Assembly (NCBI GenBank): GCA_903813345.2
Contig: CAIIXF020000009.1
Location: 2,168,001 to 2,232,000, forward strand
Length of the DNA: 64,000 nt
Direction: 5' to 3'
DNA from: Owenia fusiformis
Lineage: Eukaryota > Annelida > Polychaeta > Sabellida > Oweniidae
Under the pieces are notes generated by a model. The model made no database searches and had not been told where the DNA came from. It saw only the letters and a program-made list of their open reading frames with translations. Within the stretch, counting starts at the first letter, position 1. Each line of letters starts with the position of its first letter. Made by a program: the position numbers and the translations under genes. Shown here in pieces: positions 46,142 through 55,564 of the stretch.

Positions 46142-46231
46142 GTGTTTGGTTCGTACCTTGCATTCTGTGGTATAGGACTCAGGAATGCCCAGCTTTATGA
46201 GCGCTCTCAGTTAGAAAATAAACGAAACCAG
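46142..46231 (+). CDS. Pde11: PDE11-like exon 2: end of GAF-A and linker helix
   Basis: The exon has 30 codons and is phase 0 at both ends. The acceptor is gtttatttcag and the donor CAG|gtgaga is strong. The product reads [20 protein letters not shown] and then [10 protein letters not shown]. In PDE5/6/11 proteins this is the last helix of GAF-A and the start of the long helical linker (LHR1) that joins GAF-A to GAF-B in the dimer. The [13 protein letters not shown] block is almost invariant in the family. A family M repeat ends shortly upstream, and an ACAGT-type MITE begins 6 bases into the downstream intron, so this small exon is hemmed in by repeats on both sides. Confidence 0.94.
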
Positions 46232-46237
46232 GTGAGA

Positions 46238-46735
46238 ACAGTAAAACATGTCTAAGTGGGACACCTTTGGTATTTTCAAGTAACATTTAGTCAGTTAGTC
46301 TTGGAACTCTAAAAGATGTTCCACATGGGAAGTGTTCTACTTGAGCTTCAAGTAACATTTAGTCAGTTAGTCTTGGGACACTTAAAAGTGTTCCACTTGG
46401 GAGGTGTTCTACTTGATTTTCAAGTAACATTTAGTCAGTTAGTCTTGGAACTCTAAAAGGTGTTCCACTTGGGAGATGTTGTTCAAGTAACACTAAGTCA
46501 GTTTGTCCTGGTGTAAAAGGGTAGGAGGGCCTATCAAATTATGGTCCTACTTTCCATTGATTTATATGGTGACCTGAATACAACTCTTTCCTTTATTATC
46601 GTATCCACAATCAGGGCCAGTAAGGGCCTTTAAGAAAGGGAACCATAATTCCCAGGGGACCATAATTCCTTTTACACCGGAATGCATAAAAGTGTTCCAC
46701 TTTCAGAGGTGATCCACTTTACCAGTTTCACTATA
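46238..46735. mobile_element. ACAGT-family element starting 6 bases past the exon 2 donor, internally expanded
   Basis: It starts acagtaaaacatgtctaagt and ends near ttaccagtttcactata, inverted termini. Inside, a ~90-bp unit with tcaagtaacatttagtcagt, tagtcttggaactctaaaag and tgttccacttgggag is repeated about three and a half times, and a second small element (46510-46679) is inserted. Confidence 0.82.
46510..46679. mobile_element. Small inverted-repeat element nested in the ACAGT copy
   Basis: The ends are GGTGTAAAAGG and CCTTTTACACC, exact inverse. The interior has aaattatggtcctac on the left and ggaccataattcc on the right, also inverted. Sister units of the host repeat read tcttggaactctaaaag across the site, which defines the empty site and a short duplicated CYGG. 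Confidence 0.8.
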
Positions 46736-46934
46736 TTGAGCTAATTGGTATGGGAGTCAGAATGCCATATGAGATTTTATGAATATGGAAAACACCTAAA
46801 TGTCTAAAAGTGAACTATTTCTTCAGGGTCTGCATGCATTAGCCTGATTATGATAATAGCACTTTAAGTGAATGTCATAGTGGTTTGAAAAACAAAATGG
46901 TTTAGAAGATAGTAAGTGCTATAAAGTATGTAAT

Positions 46935-47542
46935 AGAGCGACTAGGAGAATTCTCCCACAGATCTAGAGACCAAGAGATTTTTCCCTCTGATCGATAGTG
47001 ACCGAGAAATTTCTCTTTCAGATTAATAGTGACCAAGAGATATCTCCCTCAGATAAATAGTGACCAAGAGATCTTTCCCTCAGATCAATAGTGACCAAGA
47101 GATTTCTCCCTCAGATCAACAGTGACCAAGAGATATCTCCCTCGGATCAATAATGACTAAGAAATTTCTCCCTTAGATGGAGAGACCAAGATATTTCTGC
47201 CTCAGATCAATAGTGACCAAGAGATTTCTCCTTCAGATCAATGGTTACCAAGAGATATCTCCCTCAGATCAATAGTGACCGAGATATTTCTCCCTCAGAT
47301 CAATAGTGACCAAGAGATTTCTCCCTCAGATCAATGGTTACCAAGAGATATCTCCCTCAGATCAATACTGACCAAGATATTTCTCCCTCAGATCAATGGT
47401 GACCAAGAGATTTCTCCCTTAGATCAATAGTGTCCATGAGATATCTCCCTCAGATCAATTGACCAAGAGATTTCTCCTTCAGATCAATGGTGACCAAGAG
47501 ATTTCTCCCTTAGATCAATACTGACCAAGATATTTCTCCCTC
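46935..47542 (+). repeat. 31-bp minisatellite, part 1 (accaagagatttctccctca)
   Basis: About nineteen units of accaagagatttctccctca plus gatcaatagtg. Variants include atatct/atttct and gatggagag. Part 2 resumes at 48668 after a 1.1-kb nested insertion. The array lies in intron 2 of the PDE11-like gene. Confidence 0.94.
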
Positions 47543-48667
47543 CAGCGATTGCATTAGGTTAGAAAATTTGTGAGTCCCAAGGACGCAATTTTTTTTTAAA
47601 AAGTGTGTCCTTTGAAAAAAAGTGTGTCCCCTATTTCTAGCCTGTTTTGAGTAGGGCTGGCACGGAACGGAACGGAATCGGAACGGAACTCGGCTTCGGA
47701 ACTTTCAGAATTTCGGACCTTATTTATAATAGTTCCTACTCAGTCTCCCCTGAAGTTCTCATTTTTATTACCATAGGAACAGCAGTGTACAACTATATAT
47801 ATTTAAGTTTATTAAATACAAACACTAACACTATCTTACTGCCAGAACAAGTGACATAAATGTTCAAAACTAATGGCAAAATGTTAATGTCCTTGTCTTC
47901 TTGGCACCTTGGCATACAACTGTATATTGTATATTGGCTTTCTTACAATAATTTTCTTTTCTTATATGTACTGAATATATATAAAACAATCATACTTTAT
48001 TTATTTCTATTATTCATTACATATAAAACAACTTTATTAAGTGAAAATGTTTAAAAATTATATATATTTATTGATTTCGTTTCATAGTACGAGTTCGCTA
48101 TAGCGAGTTAGCGTTTCGCTATAACGATAAGTGAATGTTCTTTAAGGAAAATAAAAATTCCGAAAATTATCGGAATATGAGAAGGTAGGTCCGAAAGTCC
48201 GTTTCCGAAGGCAAAATCGGACGGTTCGGACATTAATTCCGTGCCAGCCCTAGTTTTGAGGTATACTTCTTGCCACGAATTTAAAACGGAAGTAAACGTT
48301 AAGTACGGACTGAATAAATGCATGTTCGTTCAATGAATACATTTTATTTCATGAAGAACCTAATATTTGTTTCTGAATAGGAAAAACCTTTGCGTGTCAT
48401 GGTTTCAAATCTAAAAATAAACAAAGTCGAAAAAATTCGAGAGAATCATGATTATTTGTAAATATTCAACATGTTGAGCTTTATTTACGATTCAAATAAA
48501 GGTGAGAGATCATAATTATTTGTTTTTGTTAGGTATCGTTGTAAACACATTGTAGTATTGACTTAAAAAAATGTGCGGCCAAAAAATGGAAATATTTTCA
48601 ATTTTTGCATCCTCCAAATTATTTTTGAGTCCTTAACATGTACGGGACGCCGTTAATGCAAGCCCTG
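47543..48667. mobile_element. TIR element inserted in the 31-bp array, 5-bp target duplication CCCTC
   Basis: The ends CAGCGATTGCATTA and TAATGCAAGCCCTG are inverse with two mismatches. CCCTC precedes the left end (47538-47542) and follows the right end (48668-48672), and array units show the unoccupied ctccctcagat. Without the nested hAT MITE and its duplicated 8 bp the element would be about 516 bp. No transposase is seen. Confidence 0.85.
47652..48252. mobile_element. 601-bp hAT-type MITE, TAGGGCTGGCACGGAA ends, 8-bp TSD GTTTTGAG
   Basis: GTTTTGAG flanks the element exactly at 47644-47651 and 48253-48260. The termini TAGGGCTGGCACGGAA and TTCCGTGCCAGCCCTA are perfect inverses. Sub-terminal ggaacggaacgg and cggacggttcgg words are also inverted. 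It contains a small cgctatagcga palindrome. The 8-bp duplication places it in the hAT superfamily, non-autonomous. Short frames at 47647-47859 and 48108-48323 are not genes. Confidence 0.95.
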
Positions 48668-49140
48668 CCCTCAGATCAACAGTGACCAAGAGATATCTCC
48701 CTCGGATCAATAATGACTAAGAAATTTCTCCCTTAGATCGAGAGACCAAGATATTTCTCCCTCAGATTAAAGTGACCAAGATATTTCTCCCTTAGATGGA
48801 GAGACCAAGATATTTCTCCCTCAGATCAATAGTGACCAAGATATTTCTCCCTTAGATGGAGAGACCAAGATATTTCTCCCTCAGATCAATAGTGACCAAG
48901 ATATTTCTCCCTTAGATGGAGAGACCAAGATATTTCTGCGTCAGATCAATAGAGACCAATAGATATCTCCTTCAGATCAATGGTGATCAATAGATATCTC
49001 CCTCAGATCAATGGTGACCAAGAGATATCTCCATCAGATCAATAGTGACCAAGAAATTTCTCCCTCAGATCAATAGTGACCAAGAGATATCTCCCTCAGA
49101 TCAATCTAGTGACCAAGAGATTTCTTCTACATATCTATAG
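48668..49140 (+). repeat. 31-bp minisatellite, part 2
   Basis: About fifteen further units. The first ~65 bases (agatcaacagtgaccaagag, ctcggatcaataatgactaa) repeat 47115-47180 almost exactly, showing higher-order duplication. A 59-bp double unit with cttagatggagagaccaaga occurs three times. Confidence 0.93.
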
Positions 49141-49662
49141 ACTAAGATAATTCTTTTACTTGTGAAAGAAAGTTGTTATCTTTTCCACGTACAGATATAC
49201 TGAAGTTCAGCTCCGCTTGATCCTTACAAAACATAATTGGTTATTAGAAGAATAATTAGTTTTTTATATTAGATGATCCCGACAGTTATTGTTACATATT
49301 GACGTATAAGAAACCACAATGACGTCGTTGGCTTAGCTGTATGTTTAGCCTCATATGACCCTTATAAGTCTCTTTGACACAATACATGTATAGAGATTTC
49401 GCATCTCACTTATAGCATGTTTATCATTGCCGTATAACATATAACTTTAGTGCTTGATTACATCATTATTTTATGCCCAACTCTTTATGCCAAGTGTGAT
49501 TTTCTTAAATATAGACGACTCTTGTCAAGGGGACTTTCTGTTTATTATAGTTTATCCACAATTTGACGCATGTGCAACTAAATACATTTTCTGTCATTTT
49601 AATAAAGGCATTCAACCCTGTGGCACCTTTTATACTTCATTGGAATGATTTTTAATTTTCAG
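49141..49662. other. End of intron 2, AT-rich
   Basis: Nothing recognised other than the acceptor for the exon at 49663. Confidence 0.5.
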
Positions 49663-49800
49663 GTATTGCTTGACTTGGCGCGTGTGATATTTGAGGAGCA
49701 AAGTAACGTCGCAAACCTCATCCACAAAATCATGATGCATACCCAGTCATTGTTGCAGTGTGAGAGGTGTCAAGTCCTATTAGTGGATGAGACATCAAAG
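49663..49800 (+). CDS. Pde11: PDE11-like exon 3: linker and first strand of GAF-B
   Basis: The exon has 46 codons and is phase 0 at both ends. The acceptor is tttttaattttcag and the donor is AAG|gtgagt, a near-perfect consensus. The product starts VLLDLARVIFEEQSNVANLI, continues HKIMMHTQSLLQ, and ends CERCQVLLVDETSK. VLLDLAxxIFEEQ is the family linker sequence, and CERCxVLLVDE is beta-strand 1 of GAF-B. The HKIM...CERC stretch resembles PDE11 more than PDE5. The exon ends exactly in the loop between beta1 and beta2 of GAF-B, which matters for the candidate cassette exon downstream. Confidence 0.94.
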
Positions 49801-50014
49801 GTGAGTTTCTCAAACATTATTGAACAATCCCACAAACTTCACCGCAAAGATTTGTTATTGTATTATTGGAAATGTTTCCCAAGTTTTCTTGAGCATCCCA
49901 AAAATGCTTTAAGTTATTGAACAGTCAGTAATTCATAAATTTTATTGAACATACCACAAATTTGGTTTGGCTAAAACAAAAAGGTAAAATAAGCATTATC
50001 TTTAAAACTTCTCA

Positions 50015-50365
50015 CTCAGATGGTGTTGTGCCGTGATCTCATTTACTCTGATTTTTGGCTGAAGAGTATTTTGTTCAAAATTGTACTCAATTTTGAACAA
50101 AATACTCATCTGTCAAGCACCAGTGTTGAAGATTTGAACAAAATACTCATCTGGTGGGTCCCAGTGTTGAAGATTTGAACAAAATACTCATCTGGTGGCT
50201 GCCAGTGTTGAAGATTTGAACAAAATACTCATCTGCTGGGTGCCAGTGTTGAAGATTTGAACAAAATACTCATCTGCTAGACGCCAGTGTTGAAGATTTG
50301 AACAAAATACTCATCTGCTAGGCGCCAGTGTTGAAGATGGGATCAAATGTGTCCAGTGCATTATT
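50015..50365. mobile_element. ATGCCTGxGTC-family MITE with six 41-bp tandem units
   Basis: gaacaaaatactcatctg recurs at 50095, 50136, 50177, 50218, 50259 and 50300, exactly every 41 bases, with gccagtgttgaagattt in each unit. The left flank has the inverse gagtattttgttcaaaattg, and the edges carry degenerate gtgatctcattta and gatcaaatgtgtccagtgca, matching the MITEs at 14030 and 15836. One arm of the MITE was multiplied. Confidence 0.88.
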
Positions 50366-50606
50366 GAACATGATTCTCCCAAATGAGCAAAGCTATATGA
50401 AAGAACATGCACCTAAATGTCATGGTATGATAAATTCATGCTGGTGCAGTACACATTTCCTCTGTGCTTAGAAATACTTCTTGAATAACTAAAGATTTAT
50501 CAACATTCAAAAGCATGTTGTAGTTTTAGTTGCTATAGTAATTGAACTTTACCTTTTAAAACACTGATCTTATGCTTAACTTACACTTAAAGTACACTCA
50601 TCTTAT
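50366..50606. other. Intron sequence, nothing recognised
   Basis: No repeat or exon seen. Confidence 0.4.
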
Positions 50607-51068
50607 ACAGTAAAGCATTTAGTGTGTCCACTGGCGGATTAGGGGGGGGGCCTGGGGGCCCGGGCCCCCCCCCCCCTTGGGTGGGCCCAGAAAAAAAAAA
50701 TTGGGCCCAAAAAATTTTTTGGGCCAAACAAGGCCTTCAGGCCCCAAAAAATCGGCCTTTTTGTTCATTACTGGGCCTTTTAAGGCCTTATTTTTTAATT
50801 TCAGGCCAAATTTTGAAGAAAATGGGCCTCAAAATTTCAAATTTTGGGCCCACTTTTGGATTTTAGGGGCCCAAAAATTTTTTTTTTCTCTGACCTGAAA
50901 TTTGGGCCCCCCCCCTTGTTGGTTCCTGGATCCGCCCCTGGTGTCACCAGGACCAGCAAAAATGTTCACATTTTGAGGTGTCATGGATATTCAAATTATT
51001 GGGCATAAAAGTGTGCACATTTCAGTTGCTCTATATGAGGTGTGTTCATATGTACAGTTTTTCCTGTA
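50607..51068. mobile_element. ACAGT-family copy interrupted by a second element
   Basis: The left part starts acagtaaagcatttagtgtg. After the insertion it resumes with gtgtcaccaggaccagcaaa and ends gttcatatgtacagtttttc. The left terminus is good, the right one diverged. Confidence 0.6.
50629..50940. mobile_element. 312-bp GC-run-rich element, 5-bp target duplication GTGTC
   Basis: GTGTC lies at 50624-50628 and 50941-50945. The ends CACTGGCGGATT and GGATCCGCCCCTG are inverted. The interior is full of gggcccaaaa and gggccttttaaggcc words and opens with an inverted G8-to-C13 block. Same family as 44815-44979. Frames rich in GPGGPGPPPP are by-products. Confidence 0.88.
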
Positions 51069-51882
51069 TTGTGTATTTAAATGCTGGTTTTACTTGACTT
51101 TGCTGGGCTTATACTATATTTTCCAGCTGCAATTTTGAATACCATTGATATTTGATAAAGTCATCCAGAGCTAAAAATATTTTTTGAAATCCAGAATGTC
51201 ACTTAAATCTTTTATCCGTGTTAAACAAAAACACTATAAATTACGGGCTCAGTTCTGGTAAATTTTATTATAAGAAATATAAATATTTGAGTGACTTCTT
51301 ATGTTTGGATATGCCCATGATAGTTTCAAATACCAAAGTTTTATGGAACATCTTAAGTCTAAAGGACTTCTGAACACCCCAATGTTTTGTGCTCTGGCGA
51401 CCTTGCTTTTATATCATCCATTTTGAAGACTGACCTTCTGTTATGTATGCTTTGTATCTATCGATGTACATGTACTAAATATATTCTGTTGTTCCAATCG
51501 ATTATTTGGTGCTATTGGCATTTTCATTATTTTTTTATTTGACTAAGTTATGTTATGTTTCATTTTTATATCTATCTTCAGTTGTTTCTTTTTTGTATTT
51601 TCCTGGCTACAGTTTACAGTTTATTCGAATACCTGAATTATTTACTTATTTAAAACGGCTCTGACGTTATAATAGTTGAATTTTCATGTGCCTATGATAC
51701 AAATACATTTAGAAACAAACAAACAAACAAACAAACAAGTAGAAACACTGTATTATGTTCTGAGATTTCCAACTCAGGGAGAATTGAAATATTCCAGGAA
51801 AACATGTTTGACTATTTCTCTTTTTATATTTTGCTCAATGTGTCTACAACCACTGCTTGATTTGTAGTTTTCTTTATTTTAG
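51069..51882 (+). other. Intron with a possible LINE/SINE 3' tail ending in (AAAC)n
   Basis: 51300-51740 has the look of a retroposon 3' end. It finishes with six AAAC units at about 51714-51738 after gatacaaatacatttag. No coding remnant is readable. The stretch ends at the acceptor of the candidate cassette exon. Confidence 0.4.
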
Positions 51883-51957
51883 AGCAATTCAAAATCATAC
51901 TCGAAAAGACGTCGAAGCAAAGAGGCATACTCCTATTTTCCGCAGCCTTTATCTCCG
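51883..51957 (+). CDS. Pde11: Candidate cassette exon: 25-residue basic insert in the GAF-B beta1-beta2 loop
   Basis: The exon has 25 codons and is phase 0 at both ends. It is bounded by a good polypyrimidine tract and acceptor (tttctttattttag) and a fair donor (CCG|gtataa). In-frame stops lie immediately outside both splice sites (TAG spans the acceptor; TAA follows the donor), so the open frame is exactly exon-sized. It encodes SNSKSYSKRRRSKEAYSYFP followed by QPLSP. The core KRRRSKE contains an RRxS motif of the kind phosphorylated by PKA or PKG, and also resembles a basic localisation signal. The segment is richer in CpG than its flanks. Recalled Drosophila PDE11 has no residues here, so the exon would be skippable. 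What is seen: splice signals and frame. Inferred: that it is used. It could be chance. Confidence 0.55.
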
Positions 51958-52102
51958 GTATAATATTTGCCATCTACCTTCATGATCCTATGTTCAAATT
52001 CTTTGTCAGCTAAATGTAAAAATAGCAAGTTGTGAAATCGAAGAAATATTGAAATACACAAGATAATGTCATATATTTCTAATTTTCTTGTGTTTCAATT
52101 AG

Positions 52103-52228
52103 ACTGGGAAAATTTCTTCCAGAAGATCTAAAAAAACTGAGAGAATTAATTCTACCATAAATCTAGAAAGACTGAGAGAAAAGATTCTGTTACAAGATCA
52201 AGAGAGGCTTGAAAAGTTCATATTTTGA
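52103..52228 (+). CDS. Possible alternative terminal exon (low confidence)
   Basis: After a good acceptor (tcttgtgtttcaattag) there is a 41-codon frame in phase 0 ending at TGA. If spliced from exon 3 or from the cassette exon, it would close the PDE11-like protein early in GAF-B. The product begins TGKISSRRSKKTERINSTIN and is a charged, helix-like tail with Leu and Glu/Arg/Lys. There is no usable donor inside. A variant poly(A) signal ATTAAA follows about 25 bases after the stop. The stretch is purine-rich with repeated actgagaga words, which by itself lowers the chance of stops, so this may be only a fortuitous frame. Confidence 0.2.
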   Translation, partial: TGKISSRRSKKTERINSTINLERLREKILLQDQERLEKFIF

Positions 52229-52318
52229 GAAAGAGCAAAATGAAAATGAAATACATTAAAAGTAATATATGATCATTATTTGTGTCATTTCTGTCTCTAG
52301 GTTTGATCAATTTGCTTT

Positions 52319-53008
52319 ATAGTAAAACTTGCCTTTTGTGAACATTTAATTTTTAGATGTAACCATTAAGTATATTGGGAGGTGTTCCTATTCAGTGGTG
52401 GTCATAATAAGAGGTATTCACTTTGAGAGGTGTATTTACATCGAGTTAATTTCATATCTAAAGGAGTTACATTGAAGTACTCACATTAAGAGGAAATTAC
52501 ATTGAGAGCATTCTGATACTCATAGCATCTTTCTGTTTCACCTGAAACATCTCAGGGCTGAGAAGAAATGAGATGGTCATGGTTTATCATGATGCATTTA
52601 GAGGTTCTTACATTGAATTCATCTTTGAAGGAATTAACATTGAGTGGGACTCACTTTGATAAGTGTTCACATTGGTAGGTGCTCACATTTATAAGTGTTC
52701 ACAATGGTAGGGGTTCATATTGGGAGGCGTTGACATTTATAGAGAGGTTTTCACATTGATTGGTGTTCACATTGAGAGGTTTTCACATAAATGTCCATTT
52801 ACATAGCGGTTTGTTGTCCTATTTAGATATGTTTACATTGATAGGATTTGTATACATGGGTGTCATTACTCACCTCATATCAAGGGTGCTTACATTTTGG
52901 ATGTTCTTTGAAGACAGGTGTTCACTCACACAGGTGTTCACTCACACAGGTGTTCACTCACACAGGTGTTCACTTACACAGGTGTTCACATTTACAGGTT
53001 TTGCTATA
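52319..53008. mobile_element. ACAGT-family element, internally expanded
   Basis: It starts atagtaaaacttgccttttg and ends ttacaggttttgctata. The middle is a degenerate array of acattgagaggtgttcac-like words, with four near-perfect 17-bp units (acaggtgttcactcaca) at 52914-52985. Confidence 0.75.
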
Positions 53009-53574
53009 TGTTTAGCTGTATTAATTTATTTAAACCATTTATTTATTTTGAGTTAAACTATTTAATTAATAATTAAATTACATCTACATGTATTTAGTTA
53101 ATATTTTAAAACTATAATTAAGTTATTTAGTTTATGTTTGTTAATTAAGTTGCCTTATTTGTAATTTCTGCTTTCTGTGATTATTATTATTTTGGGTTAT
53201 TTTGTTAAGTTATATATATGGTATGTCTGTCTTGCTGTCCTGTTCTTCAATTGTTGCTTTTTCAAGGAACAGGGTCAATAAAACAGTTTAACTTCACAAT
53301 CATAAGAGACCTGTCTTATAAATCCTGAACCGTTTTGATGAACCAATTAAACTCAGGGCTCGCCAGATTATGATGTCATACTTTACAGGCAGCAAATTGA
53401 ATTTAGCAATAAGTTTATCGTACTTCTGCCCTGAATTTGTTTTAATTTGATAAAATCCATTTCCATAAAATCAAGTTCAGTGATATCACCATAGGTTAAG
53501 GAGGGGAGGGGGTCAATCTGAAAAGTAATTCTTAATTTTGGACAACATCAAAATATTGAGCCAGTCCCTTTGTT
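53009..53574. other. Intron, AT-rich, with a poly(A)-signal-like site
   Basis: gggtcaataaaacagtttaa at about 53270-53290 resembles the 3' end of an old retroposon. Otherwise nothing. Confidence 0.35.
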
Positions 53575-53935
53575 GTTAATCTTGACAGTATGTAATATAC
53601 TGTTCTGTTAATCTTGACAGTATGTTATATACTGTTCTGTTAATCTTGACAGTATGTTATTTACTGTTCTGTTAATCTTGACAGTATATTTACTGTTCTG
53701 TTAATCTTGACAGTATGTAATATACTATTCTCTTAATCTTGACAGTATGTTATACACTGTTCTGTTAATCTTGACAGTATGTTATATACTGTTCTGTTAA
53801 TCTTGACAGTATGTTATTTACTGTTCTGTTAATCTTGACAGTTCTGTTAATCGTGTCAGTATGTTATATACTGTTCTGTTAATCTTGACACTATGTTATG
53901 TACTGTTCTATTAATCTTGTCAGTATGCTTCCTAG
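53575..53935 (+). repeat. 32-bp minisatellite, gttaatcttgacagtatgtt
   Basis: About eleven units of gttaatcttgacagtatgtt plus atatactgttct. The first spacing is exactly 32 bases (53575, 53607). Some units are shortened. Confidence 0.92.
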
Positions 53936-54614
53936 TTCTGCATTTGCATATAACAGCAAATATGGGGAGGACCATTAAATCGTTTTTTGAAGACAGAGTG
54001 TAACTGCTTGATATTTCAACCTTCAGTGATAAATTGTAGCAATGGCCTATTTGCCCTGAGTTCAAATTACTCATTTTTGATCTACTTTTATTGATTATGG
54101 CATTTTGATCTATATTATTGATTATTGCAGTTAATTACATTTAATTCACTTGTTCAAAGAAATATTTCTTGTGAATCAAATTGTCCTACTTCAGTATATA
54201 ATGGTTATTGCTCTTTTTCTTTATTAAATCAAATCTTTTGATATATTGAGCTTCTTTTAATTCAGGCCTCCTAGACTTCCATTAACGCGATTATCAGTTC
54301 CCACATCCTGAACTTAAGCTCTCACAGCGCGAAGGAACATACAGTTTCGGTGTGAAAACTGATGGTTGCGTTTTCAATATTGTAAATGCATTTTTATTTT
54401 GCAATTTTTAAAAATATTTTTTACTTCTGTGCCATCTTCTATTTTTTGGCAGGTTTGGGTAATTGTGCACTCAATGTTGATTCACAGTAAAACATCTTCT
54501 ATTTTATCTTTTATCAGGCACAACATATTCGGGCACAAAACACATTCATCCAAACCTATTTCCCAATAAAGATTCAGGTTAACCAATAGGAATATTTAGC
54601 ACACCCAGGGAATA
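53936..54614. other. Intron, nothing recognised
   Basis: AT-rich without repeat or exon. Confidence 0.4.
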
Positions 54615-54812
54615 AATTATATTCAGGGAAAACTTTGAACTCTTGACCTAGTTCCTTAATTACATTAAGGGAAACTTTGAACTCTTGACCTAGTTCCTTA
54701 ATTACATTAAGGGAAACTTTGAACTCTTGACCTAGTTCCTTACTTTCATTCAGGGAAAACTTTGAACTCTTGACCTAGTTCCTTAATTTTATTCAGGGAA
54801 AATATTGAGCTA
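54615..54812 (+). repeat. 42-43 bp tandem repeat
   Basis: Four units plus a partial containing actttgaactcttgacctag and ttccttaattacattaaggg. The anchor ctttgaac falls at 54633, 54675, 54717 and 54760. Confidence 0.92.
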
Positions 54813-55564
54813 TTAGGGAGCTTAAGCTAGCATATAAAATCAAAACGCCAACCTATATGTATGACCAATCGCCCATACAAATACATCGCTTGAATATTTT
54901 CTGTTCACGTTTAGGCTGTGAAAAACATTGCAAGCTTTAACTCCCTATTAAATTAGCTTCTTAATTACATTAAGGGAAAACATTCTCTCTTTATTCCGTA
55001 TTTGGTTCATAAAATGACCAAAAATGACCTTTATGTTGCATGCATTGCAGTGCCGCATGAGTCAGGTATGCTTTCAATTTACAAGTTTAAAGAATTCATG
55101 GTGGTTACATGTCTATCTTCTCTTCAGGATATTTATGAACTGAGTGCATGGAAAATCTGTATTCTACCAAACTTATACGCTTTGCCATGTAGATTTTTTT
55201 GTTCACCCTCTGTTTTTGATGATCCTGTTGCATGACCATTTTGGCATTTTCTTGATGAAATACTAGTAATGTTTTGATCTTGGATTTTTGAGAAGAAGAT
55301 CATGGCCACCAGTGATGGTTCAGTAGAGTTGTTAATAAGTCATGCATGTTTACATATACCATTTGCCTATACCTTGACCTTGTCTCCTTGACGATGTTGT
55401 TGTTGTTGTTTGCAATGTTTTAATAAAATACCATAGCCATTATAACCATCTGAGCTTTTAACATTGATAATCCGCTTGTAAGATGGGGTTATAGATATTG
55501 AAGCTTTTAAAACATGTTCACACATTGTAGTATAAATGCTTTACTAAAGGGAATGGTGGTTATG

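Noticed and set aside
46935-49140. Regular 31-bp spacing considered as a CRISPR-like array
   Set aside because: The repeats are directly tandem with no unique spacers, in a eukaryotic intron.
50624-50898. Gly/Pro-rich frame with GPGGPGPPPP
   Set aside because: Lies within the GTGTC-flanked transposon and reflects its G and C runs.
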